Source: Deltaproteobacteria bacterium
GTDB lineage: Bacteria > Myxococcota > Polyangia > Polyangiales > B10-G4
DNA: 5,025 nt
Direction: 5' to 3'
NCBI GenBank assembly: GCA_019312705.1
Contig: JAFDCW010000425.1
Span: forward strand, 1 to 5,025
Shown here piece by piece: positions 1-5,025 of the stretch (the stretch's first letter is position 1; every line of letters starts with the position of its first letter). The notes under the pieces were generated by a model, which was given only the letters and a program-made list of their open reading frames with translations, did not search any database and was not told where the DNA came from. The position numbers were made by a program, and so were the translations under genes.

Positions 1-1
1 G

Positions 2-211
2 GTCGTGCCGCGCATCTCGGCGTTTCTCATCGCGTCGACGATGGTAGTCGCGGTCTATATGGCCCACAGCGCCGAGCTCTTCGCGCTTGGCGATCACGGG
101 CAATACGCCCTCGAGCTGAACGTGCTCTACCTCGCCGGCGCCATCGCGGCGGCCCTCATCGGGCCCGGGCGCTTTGCCATCCCGGTGAAGGGGCGCCTCG
201 CGGATTTCTGA
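2..211 (+). CDS. DoxX-like membrane protein, C-terminal fragment (5' end outside window)
   Basis: The frame is open from the window edge and ends at TGA 209-211, so only about the last 69 residues are present; the GTG at 5 is probably internal. Two hydrophobic segments are visible, one around ISAFLIASTMVVAVYMAH and one around LNVLYLAGAIAAALIGPG. The layout of a helix ending in a His, a short loop, a helix ending in a GPGR motif and a short polar tail is what the last part of DoxX-family (four-helix, DoxX/SURF4-type) inner-membrane proteins looks like. DoxX members are small integral membrane proteins, in some bacteria associated with thiol or quinone redox chemistry; a precise role cannot be assigned here. 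A GC-rich hairpin begins ten bases after the stop, which fits this being the end of a transcription unit separate from pyrR. Family call is moderately confident; function unknown. Confidence 0.7.
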   Translation, partial: VVPRISAFLIASTMVVAVYMAHSAELFALGDHGQYALELNVLYLAGAIAAALIGPGRFAIPVKGRLADF

Positions 212-220
212 ACCAGTGCT

Positions 221-248
221 CGAGGGGAGGGCGCCGGGCGTCCCCTCG
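221..248 (+). terminator. GC-rich hairpin between the DoxX-like gene and pyrR, probable terminator
   Basis: Perfect 8-bp inverted repeat: CGAGGGGA at 221-228 and TCCCCTCG at 241-248, with a 12-base loop that can form a further CGC/GCG mini-stem. It starts ten bases after the DoxX-like stop codon. It is followed by a pyrimidine-rich stretch (about 253-270) but not by a clean T tract, so it is a weak or atypical intrinsic terminator. Because a candidate pyrR promoter lies downstream of it (282-287), termination of the upstream gene is preferred over a pyr attenuator, although the latter is not excluded. Confidence 0.45.
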
Positions 249-281
249 GCGACTTCCCCTTCCAACTTTCCCGGTGCCGTC

Positions 282-287
282 TATCAT
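282..287 (+). promoter_or_regulatory. Candidate -10 element for pyrR-pyrB, giving a nearly leaderless mRNA
   Basis: TATCAT matches the TATAAT consensus at five of six positions and lies nine bases before the pyrR ATG. Usual -10 to start spacing would put transcription start near 293-295, leaving a 5' leader of only about 2-4 bases. There is no Shine-Dalgarno-like sequence before the ATG (ATCCGCCGAAG), which fits initiation on a leaderless or near-leaderless transcript. The best -35 match at suitable distance (TTCCAA, 260-265) is poor. Inference from motif and position only. Confidence 0.4.
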
Positions 288-296
288 CCGCCGAAG

Positions 297-866
297 ATGA
301 CCAAGACTGATGCCAACAACGATGGCCCGGAAGAGGTCCTCCTCGATGGGGCCGCAGTCGAGCGCGCGATTCGGCGCATCGCGTCCGAGCTCGTCGAGCG
401 CACGCGCGGGGCGGAAAACCTCGCCCTAGTCGGCGTTCGCCGAGGTGGGGTGCCCGTGGCAGAGCGCCTCGCCAAGGCGATCGAGCACGCCGAAGGGCGA
501 CGCGTGCCCGTCGGCAGTGTCGATATCTCGCTCTACCGCGACGACGCGGCGACGGCGCTGCCGGACCCGAAGATCGGGCCGAGCGACATTCCTTTCACGA
601 TCGCCGGGCACCACGTGGTCATCGTCGATGACGTGCTTCAGACCGGGCGCACCATCCGGGCGGCGATCGAGTGCCTGCTCGACTATGGGCGGCCAAAGCG
701 CGTCTGGCTGGCGGTGCTCTGTGACCGCGGCGGTCGGGAGTTGCCCGTGTCTGCCGATTTTGTCGGGGTCTCGGTCGAGGCGCCGGCCGGGGCGCTCATC
801 TCTGCCGAGGTCGACGCCGAGGGATCGGGCTCGGTGGTCATGGGATTGGGGAAGGGCGAGTCATGA
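297..866 (+). CDS. pyrR: Bifunctional pyr regulator / uracil phosphoribosyltransferase PyrR
   Basis: A 189-residue protein, close to the usual PyrR length of about 180. PyrR is a cytosolic type I phosphoribosyltransferase-fold protein. In Gram-positive bacteria it binds pyr mRNA in response to UMP/PRPP, and many members also convert uracil plus PRPP to UMP. Visible family blocks are [18 protein letters not shown] (42-59), [10 protein letters not shown] (74-83), the PRPP-binding motif [13 protein letters not shown] (107-119, acidic pair D111-D112), and [17 protein letters not shown] (134-150) followed by ADFVG (153-157). All are in the expected order with no missing core residue. The ATG at 297 is chosen because homology starts shortly after it ([16 protein letters not shown]). 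The in-frame GTG at 216 would add 27 residues of unlike composition and would read through the hairpin. The gene ends by ATGA overlap with pyrB, so the two are translationally coupled. Identity is firm; whether it regulates by RNA binding here is open, since no evident leader exists upstream. Confidence 0.95.
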   Translation: MTKTDANNDGPEEVLLDGAAVERAIRRIASELVERTRGAENLALVGVRRGGVPVAERLAKAIEHAEGRRVPVGSVDISLYRDDAATALPDPKIGPSDIPFTIAGHHVVIVDDVLQTGRTIRAAIECLLDYGRPKRVWLAVLCDRGGRELPVSADFVGVSVEAPAGALISAEVDAEGSGSVVMGLGKGES

Positions 867-1789
867 ACCATCTGCTCACCATCGACGATATCTCTGCCGA
901 TGAGGCCGTCGGCATCCTCGATACCGCCGAAGCGTTCTTCGAGGTGGCCAAGCGCCCGGTCAAGAAGGTCCCGACCCTCCGGGGCAAGACCGTCATCAAC
1001 CTGTTTTACGAGAACTCGACCCGTACACGCACGTCATTCGAACTCGCCGGCAAGCGCATGAGCGCCGACGTGATCAACATGAGCGTCGCGTCTTCTTCGG
1101 TGAAGAAGGGCGAGTCCCTCTACGACACGGTCAAGACCCTCGAGGCGATGCACCCCGACATCGTCGTCGTGCGTCACGGCGCCTCCGGGGCGCCCCAGTA
1201 CATCGCGTCCCGGGTTGCCTTCAGCGTGATCAACGCCGGCGATGGCACCCACGCCCATCCCACCCAGGCGCTGCTCGACGCCTTCACGTTGCGGCGCGCG
1301 AGGGGGCGAATCGATGGGCTCACGGTGGCCATCTGCGGGGACATCGCGCGGTCCCGAGTGGCGCGCTCGAACGCGCTGCTGCTCACGAAGTTGGGAGCGA
1401 AGGTTCGTTTCGTCGCGCCGCGTACTCTCTTGCCTGCGGACTCCTCTGCGTACGACGTCGAGGTCTTCGAGGACCTCGCGGCGGGCATCGCCGGCGTCGA
1501 CGTCATCATGGCGTTGCGCATTCAGCACGAGCGCCTCGCCGGCTCGCTCTTGCCCAGTGTGCGCGAGTACAGCCGCACCTTCGGCATCAACGACGCGGTG
1601 CTTTCCCTGGCAGACCCCGATTGCCTGGTCATGCATCCGGGGCCGATGAATCGAGGCGTCGAAATCTCCCCCGAGGTGGCCGACTCCCCGCGCAGCTTGG
1701 TGCTCAACCAGGTCGAGGCGGGTTTGGCGGTGCGCATGGCCCTGCTCTATCTCTTCGCCGGCGAAGGCGCCGACGCGCCCGCAGATTGA
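863..1789 (+). CDS. pyrB: Aspartate carbamoyltransferase catalytic subunit PyrB
   Basis: A 308-residue protein of normal length for the catalytic chain. It condenses carbamoyl phosphate with L-aspartate to N-carbamoyl-L-aspartate, the first committed step of UMP synthesis, in the cytosol. Signature residues are all present: the carbamoyl-phosphate loop STRTR (52-56) within [15 protein letters not shown]; the 80s loop SSSVKKGE (77-84) whose Ser and Lys enter the neighbouring subunit's active site in the E. coli enzyme; R104; HPTQ (132-135); [11 protein letters not shown] (159-169); the aspartate-binding LRIQ (218-221); and [10 protein letters not shown] (258-267). The C-terminal helix [16 protein letters not shown] is typical. 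The start ATG overlaps the pyrR stop, with a purine-rich GAAGGG (851-856) six bases upstream as a plausible ribosome-binding site. No pyrI or pyrC follows; the next gene is a kinase 39 bases on. It resembles the pyrR-linked catalytic chains that work without PyrI, but the quaternary structure cannot be read from this window. Confidence 0.97.
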   Translation: MNHLLTIDDISADEAVGILDTAEAFFEVAKRPVKKVPTLRGKTVINLFYENSTRTRTSFELAGKRMSADVINMSVASSSVKKGESLYDTVKTLEAMHPDIVVVRHGASGAPQYIASRVAFSVINAGDGTHAHPTQALLDAFTLRRARGRIDGLTVAICGDIARSRVARSNALLLTKLGAKVRFVAPRTLLPADSSAYDVEVFEDLAAGIAGVDVIMALRIQHERLAGSLLPSVREYSRTFGINDAVLSLADPDCLVMHPGPMNRGVEISPEVADSPRSLVLNQVEAGLAVRMALLYLFAGEGADAPAD

Positions 1790-1813
1790 GTCAGCCAACA
1801 TCGTTGACGGTGG

Positions 1814-1822
1814 TGCTACCCT
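1814..1822 (+). promoter_or_regulatory. Candidate extended -10 promoter of the kinase gene
   Basis: TGCTACCCT fits the extended -10 pattern TGnTAnnnT and ends six bases before the kinase ATG at 1829. Standard spacing from a -10 hexamer would place the transcription start at or within a base or two of the A of this ATG, i.e. a leaderless mRNA. No Shine-Dalgarno-like purine run precedes the ATG (GGTGGTGCTACCCTGGCGCC). No good -35 sits 17 bases upstream; TTGACG at 1804-1809 is too close to serve as one. It mirrors the arrangement before pyrR. Inference only. Confidence 0.4.
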
Positions 1823-1828
1823 GGCGCC

Positions 1829-4800
1829 ATGGCCAAGAAGCCCCCCGGAAAGACCGTATCCAAGGGCTCTCGGCAGTCTCGCGGCGACGGTGAGTCAACC
1901 AAGTTGGCAGGTCCCCTGCTCGCTGGGCGCTACGCCTTCGTCCGCGACCTCGGCCGGGGCGCGAGCGGTCGGGTCATCCTCGTCCGCGACGAGGGCGCCG
2001 AGGGAGCGCTCCGGGCGCTGAAGATCGTGCCGAGGGCCGAGGCGGCACGCCTGTCCTGGGAATGCGACCTGCTCACGGTGGTAGCTCACCCGAACCTGGC
2101 CCCGGTCTACGAGCTCGTGACGCTCCCCCGGGGCGCGCCGGCTCCGTTCGGGCTCCCGCCGGGGGGGGCCGCTCTCGTCGAGGCGTTTGCCCCTGGGCTG
2201 CCCGCATCTGCGGCCGTTCGGCGGCTGCCCGAGGATGAGCGCGTGCCTTGGGCGCTCGGCGTCGGAGTCGCCGTCGGCCGAGCCCTCGGGGCCATTCATC
2301 GGGCTGGCCTCGTGCACGGCGACGTCAAACCCGCAAATATCGTCGTGGGCGAAGACCCGATGCGGTCGATCCTCATCGATCTCGGTCTCTCTCGTCCTCC
2401 GGGAATGGCGCCGAGCGCCGCGGGCACCCCCGCCTATCTCGCCCCGGAAGCTTGGCAAGGGCAACGGTCGACCGCCGTCGACCTCTACGCCCTGGGGGCG
2501 ACGCTGCACCAGCTGCTCGGCGGCAAGAGCTCCCTGGCCGATACCCGGTCAGCGTCGATCGCCGAGCTCTGGGCCCGAGCGACCGCGAGCCCCCGCGACC
2601 CGGCTACCCTGCCGGCTTCGGTCCCGGCGGCTCTTCGGCGTCTGATCGAGGCGTTGCTCGATACCGAACCCACCAGGCGACCGGCGAGCGCCCGCGACGT
2701 CGTCGCTCGGCTCTCGTCGATACAGAGGGAGTTCGGTGGGCGCGTGGCCGAAACGCCCGAGGACGTTCTCGCGGAGCTCTCGGCGGCGCCGACGAACGCC
2801 GAACGGGCGATGGCCGTATCCGCCCTCGCCCTCGTTGGCAGAGGCCCCGAGGTGAGCGCCCTCGAGGCCGCCTTCGGTGGGCCGGGCGTCGCCGTCGTAC
2901 GCGGACCGACGGGGGCCGGGCGTACCCGCCTCGTCGAGGAGGCCGTGCGCGGCGTGCAACGCCAGCGCGCGGAAGCCGGCGCCGCTGTACCGACCTTCCT
3001 GCGCACCTCGGCGGTATTGCCAGAGGCGCCGGGGCACGACGCGGTGCTGCTCGTCGAAGAGGCGGACCACGCCGCCCTCGACGACGCGCGGGCCCTCATC
3101 ACCGCTGCCGAACTCGATGGCCATGAGCTCATGGTCGTCCTCGAGCGCTCCTCGGCCCTGGAAGGGGTGGACTACGACCTGGCCCTCGGCGCCCTCGACG
3201 CCGCCGGCGTGAAGGAGCTGCTCGCCAAGCTCGGGGGCCGCGCCCCGGGGGCGAGCCTCGTCGACGCGGCCCTCGAAGCGAGCGGAGGCCTGCCGGGGCG
3301 TCTTTGCCGTTTGCTCGCCGGGGCGATCCTCGACGACCGGGACATCACGCGGCCCGAGGCACTGCGCGCCGGGGGCGAGGGCGGCTACGGCGCCGGAGAC
3401 TTGCCGGCCCGGGGCCTGGCGGCGGCAGAGTACCTCGCGGTGGCCGGCGGAACCGTCTCCGGTGAGGTGCTCACGGACCTCCTCGGCATCGACGCGGCCC
3501 GTGGCCTCGCGGCCCTCGCGACCGAGGGGGCGCTCAGCTTCGGCCCCGATGGGTGGCCCCGGTTGCGTCGGGACCTGGTCGTCGCAATTCACAGCGGCAT
3601 GCCGCCGAAGCGCCGGCGGGCAATTTCGACGGAGCTCGCGGCCCGGGCCAGGGGCGTGACGGCCCGGGCGTTCTCGCTCTCGTCGGCCGGGGACTCCGAA
3701 GCGGCCGCGACCGCTCTGCTTCAGGCGATCGGCGAACGGCGTCGGGGGGGAGATGCCGAGGGCGCGATCGGTCTCGTCCGCCTCGCGGAGGCCCTCTTCG
3801 ACGAGCAGCCGGCGGGCCTCGCCTTCGCACTCTCGGACGCGCTTCGGGCCCGGGGCCGGTACGGGGAAGCTCTGAGTGCCCTCGAAGGGGACGCTTCTCC
3901 CGCGGCGTCGTGTCTGCGCGCCGAGCTCCTCCGGCTCTCGGGTCGCCGCGGGGAAGCGACCGACGCCCTCGCCGCGATTCCTGGGGCAGGCGACCCTGCC
4001 CTGCAATACGCCGCGCGGGCGACCGCGGCCCGCCTCGTCTTCGACGGCGGCGACCCCGGGGGCGCCCTCACCCTGGCCCTCGCCGCGGCGGACGATGCGG
4101 CGAACTCGGGCCACGGGGCCGGCGAGGCCCGGGCCGCCGAGGTCGCTGCCCTCAGCGCTCTTTACACCGGCGACCTCGAGGAGGCCGGCAGGCTCGCCGA
4201 CCGTGCCCTCGCAGCCGCCGAGGGCGCCGGGCAGGGCCAGTACGGCGACCATGGACAAGACGGTCAGGACGGACGGGACGCACAGAGCGAAGGGACCGGT
4301 GGTGAGGATGGCTCTCTGCGTCACGTCGAGGCGCGCATCCATGCCGTAGCGGCGTCGGTCGCCCTCGGCCGGGGCGAAGTTCACCGGGCGGCGACGCTCT
4401 ACGGCCGGGCTTTCGAACTCGCCGAGGCCGCCGGGGAGCGCCACGCCGCGGCCGCGTTTCTATTGAACCTGGGCGTCACGCGCCTCGACGCTGGAGACCT
4501 CGGCCCGGCGACCCTCGCGCTCCGGGAAGGGGCCCGGCGCCTGGCCCGCCTCGGCCGGGACCTGGACCTCTCCCGCGCTCTGTACAACCTCGGCCTGGCC
4601 GGCGTGCTCACCGGCGACGATGACCTGGCCCGGGTCGCGGTTCAAAACGCGAGGACCGCAGCGGACCGCGCCGCGGACCGAACCGCTGCGGCCTTTGCGT
4701 CGATCCTCGAGGCGGAACTCGCACTCCGAGGTGGGCGTCTCGCGCGCGCCCGAGAGGCCGCCGACGAAGCGCGAGAGCGCGGGGCGGCGAGCTCGGCGAG

Positions 4801-5025
4801 GGATCGGACCGTGGTCGCCGCCCGACGGGCCCTCATCCTCGCCGCCCTCGGCGAGGCGCAGGCGGCCAAGGCAGCCCTCCTCGAAGCGCGCGGGGCGGCC
4901 GAGGAGGACGGTTCGGACCTCACCCGTACGGAGGCGGCGGTCGCTGCCGCGCGCGTCGCCCTCGCGGCGGACTCGCCGGCCGAGGCCCAAGAGGCGGCGG
5001 CCGAAGCCTTGGCCGCCGCGGAGCG
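1829..5025 (+). CDS. Ser/Thr protein kinase fused to STAND/AAA-like P-loop region and TPR array (3' end outside window)
   Basis: My translation from ATG 1829 gives 1065 codons with no stop before the window edge, so the protein is incomplete at its C-terminus. Domains: basic Ser-rich tail (1-26); protein kinase (about 34-297) with glycine loop GRGASGRV (42-49), K65 in ALKIV, probable helix-C Glu E78, catalytic loop HGDVKPAN (163-170, D165/K167/N170), DLG (184-186) for DFG, APE (205-207) and DLYALG (218-223); STAND/AAA_16-like segment (about 335-500) starting LVGRGPEVSAL with P-loop GPTGAGRT (359-366) and Walker B-like VLLVEEAD (406-413); a probable winged-helix-like region (about 525-605); then Ala-rich TPR-type repeats (614-1065). 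Kinase residues look complete, so activity is expected. HGD in place of HRD makes it a non-RD kinase. The Walker A Lys is Arg, making the ATPase questionable. No transmembrane segment is seen, so it is probably a cytosolic signalling protein whose TPRs bind partners. An in-frame stop at 1805-1807 bars upstream extension. Substrate and pathway are unknown. Confidence 0.93.
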   Translation, partial: MAKKPPGKTVSKGSRQSRGDGESTKLAGPLLAGRYAFVRDLGRGASGRVILVRDEGAEGALRALKIVPRAEAARLSWECDLLTVVAHPNLAPVYELVTLPRGAPAPFGLPPGGAALVEAFAPGLPASAAVRRLPEDERVPWALGVGVAVGRALGAIHRAGLVHGDVKPANIVVGEDPMRSILIDLGLSRPPGMAPSAAGTPAYLAPEAWQGQRSTAVDLYALGATLHQLLGGKSSLADTRSASIAELWARATASPRDPATLPASVPAALRRLIEALLDTEPTRRPASARDVVARLSSIQREFGGRVAETPEDVLAELSAAPTNAERAMAVSALALVGRGPEVSALEAAFGGPGVAVVRGPTGAGRTRLVEEAVRGVQRQRAEAGAAVPTFLRTSAVLPEAPGHDAVLLVEEADHAALDDARALITAAELDGHELMVVLERSSALEGVDYDLALGALDAAGVKELLAKLGGRAPGASLVDAALEASGGLPGRLCRLLAGAILDDRDITRPEALRAGGEGGYGAGDLPARGLAAAEYLAVAGGTVSGEVLTDLLGIDAARGLAALATEGALSFGPDGWPRLRRDLVVAIHSGMPPKRRRAISTELAARARGVTARAFSLSSAGDSEAAATALLQAIGERRRGGDAEGAIGLVRLAEALFDEQPAGLAFALSDALRARGRYGEALSALEGDASPAASCLRAELLRLSGRRGEATDALAAIPGAGDPALQYAARATAARLVFDGGDPGGALTLALAAADDAANSGHGAGEARAAEVAALSALYTGDLEEAGRLADRALAAAEGAGQGQYGDHGQDGQDGRDAQSEGTGGEDGSLRHVEARIHAVAASVALGRGEVHRAATLYGRAFELAEAAGERHAAAAFLLNLGVTRLDAGDLGPATLALREGARRLARLGRDLDLSRALYNLGLAGVLTGDDDLARVAVQNARTAADRAADRTAAAFASILEAELALRGGRLARAREAADEARERGAASSARDRTVVAARRALILAALGEAQAAKAALLEARGAAEEDGSDLTRTEAAVAAARVALAADSPAEAQEAAAEALAAAE
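3668..5025 (+). repeat. TPR-type repeat array within the kinase protein (residues 614-1065)
   Basis: Ala/Leu-rich helical pairs each carry a Gly-acidic or Gly-basic turn followed by an Ala (GDLEEA type). The closing Ala of successive turns falls at residues 646, 681, 710, 746, 786, 854, 894, 934, 974, 1013 and 1053. The later units keep a 39-40 residue period, longer than the classic 34 of TPR and similar to the repeats of MalT-like and kinase-AAA-TPR signalling proteins. The one exception, 786 to 854, is explained by a low-complexity insert. The array continues past the window edge. Such arrays act as protein-binding scaffolds. Confidence 0.75.
4229..4318 (+). other. Gly/Gln/Asp low-complexity insert in the TPR array
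   Basis: Codons 801-830 encode a hydrophilic segment built from G, Q, D, E and R, including QGQYGDHGQDGQDGRD (802-817) and ending in SEGTGGEDG (820-828). It lacks the Ala/Leu of the surrounding helices and is locally less GC-rich. It is predicted to be a disordered, mostly acidic loop between two helical repeats. It keeps the reading frame. Confidence 0.7.

Noticed and set aside
213..228. Possible PyrR-binding loop (CCAGTG followed by GAGG).
   Set aside because: It only resembles the known ARUCCNGNGAGGYU-type loop if extra bases are allowed between the halves, so the match is not meaningful.
216..296. Upstream in-frame GTG as an alternative pyrR start.
   Set aside because: The 27 extra residues look like non-coding translation, include the hairpin, and precede where PyrR homology normally begins; ATG 297 gives a normal length.
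445..903. + strand open frame of 152 codons overlapping pyrR and the start of pyrB.
   Set aside because: Ser/Arg/Cys-rich shadow frame over PyrR, whose own frame carries the PRPP-binding motif.
1753..1766. Perfect 14-base palindrome CTTCGCCGGCGAAG near the 3' end of pyrB.
   Set aside because: It lies in codons of the C-terminal tail, has no loop and no T tract, and is the kind of palindrome expected in GC-rich coding DNA.
1034..1801. Antisense open frame of 255 codons opposite pyrB.
   Set aside because: pyrB is certain from its catalytic motifs; the antisense product is low-complexity His/Arg/Gly-rich with no family resemblance.
1790..1808. Imperfect inverted repeat (GTC...AAC ATC GTT GAC) between pyrB and the kinase.
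   Set aside because: Only six pairs with a four-base bulge and a three-base loop, no T tract; too weak to call a terminator or operator.
1804..1809. TTGACG as a -35 box for the kinase gene.
   Set aside because: It lies only seven bases before the -10 candidate TACCCT, and no -10-like hexamer lies 16-18 bases downstream of it except inside the coding start.
2248..3126. Second + strand open frame of 292 codons overlapping the kinase.
   Set aside because: Arg/Pro/Gly-dominated composition with no domain; an out-of-frame shadow of the kinase-coding sequence.
2549..4444. Antisense open frame of 631 codons opposite the kinase gene.
   Set aside because: It is rich in Gly, Arg, Pro and Glu, shows no recognisable domain, and lies fully opposite a frame with clear kinase and P-loop motifs. 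Long antisense open frames are a usual by-product of high-GC codon use.

Overview
The window is a GC-rich (by eye roughly 70%), densely coding bacterial segment with all genes on the + strand. Two things suggest a member of the Myxococcota or a related former deltaproteobacterial lineage. One is the very large cytosolic Ser/Thr kinase fused to a STAND-like ATPase and TPR repeats. The other is a pyrR-pyrB pair in a high-GC background. The taxonomic guess is an inference; actinobacteria also carry pyrR-pyrB, but this kinase architecture is more typical of predatory or social deltaproteobacteria.

Layout: (1) 2-211, the C-terminal end of a DoxX-like small membrane protein. (2) 212-296, a short intergenic region holding a GC-rich hairpin (221-248, probable terminator) and then a -10-like hexamer just before the next start. 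(3) 297-866, pyrR, and 863-1789, pyrB, overlapping by ATGA and so translationally coupled. (4) 1790-1828, a 39-base gap with an extended -10-like motif ending six bases before the next ATG. (5) 1829-5025, one uninterrupted reading frame of at least 1065 codons that runs off the window. It encodes an N-terminal Ser/Thr kinase domain, a STAND/AAA-like P-loop region with an Arg in place of the Walker A Lys, a probable winged-helix-like linker, and a long Ala-rich TPR array interrupted by a Gly/Gln/Asp low-complexity insert.

Function: PyrB catalyses the first committed step of de novo pyrimidine synthesis. PyrR is the PRPP/UMP-sensing regulator and/or uracil phosphoribosyltransferase of the same pathway. 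The kinase gene follows pyrB closely on the same strand but appears to have its own promoter, so a functional link to pyrimidine metabolism is not established. Both predicted transcription starts (before pyrR and before the kinase) sit so close to the ATG that the mRNAs could be leaderless. If so, the classic PyrR leader-RNA attenuation would not operate at pyrR itself. No RNA genes, mobile elements or CRISPR arrays were seen, and no gene-free stretch exceeds 85 bases.
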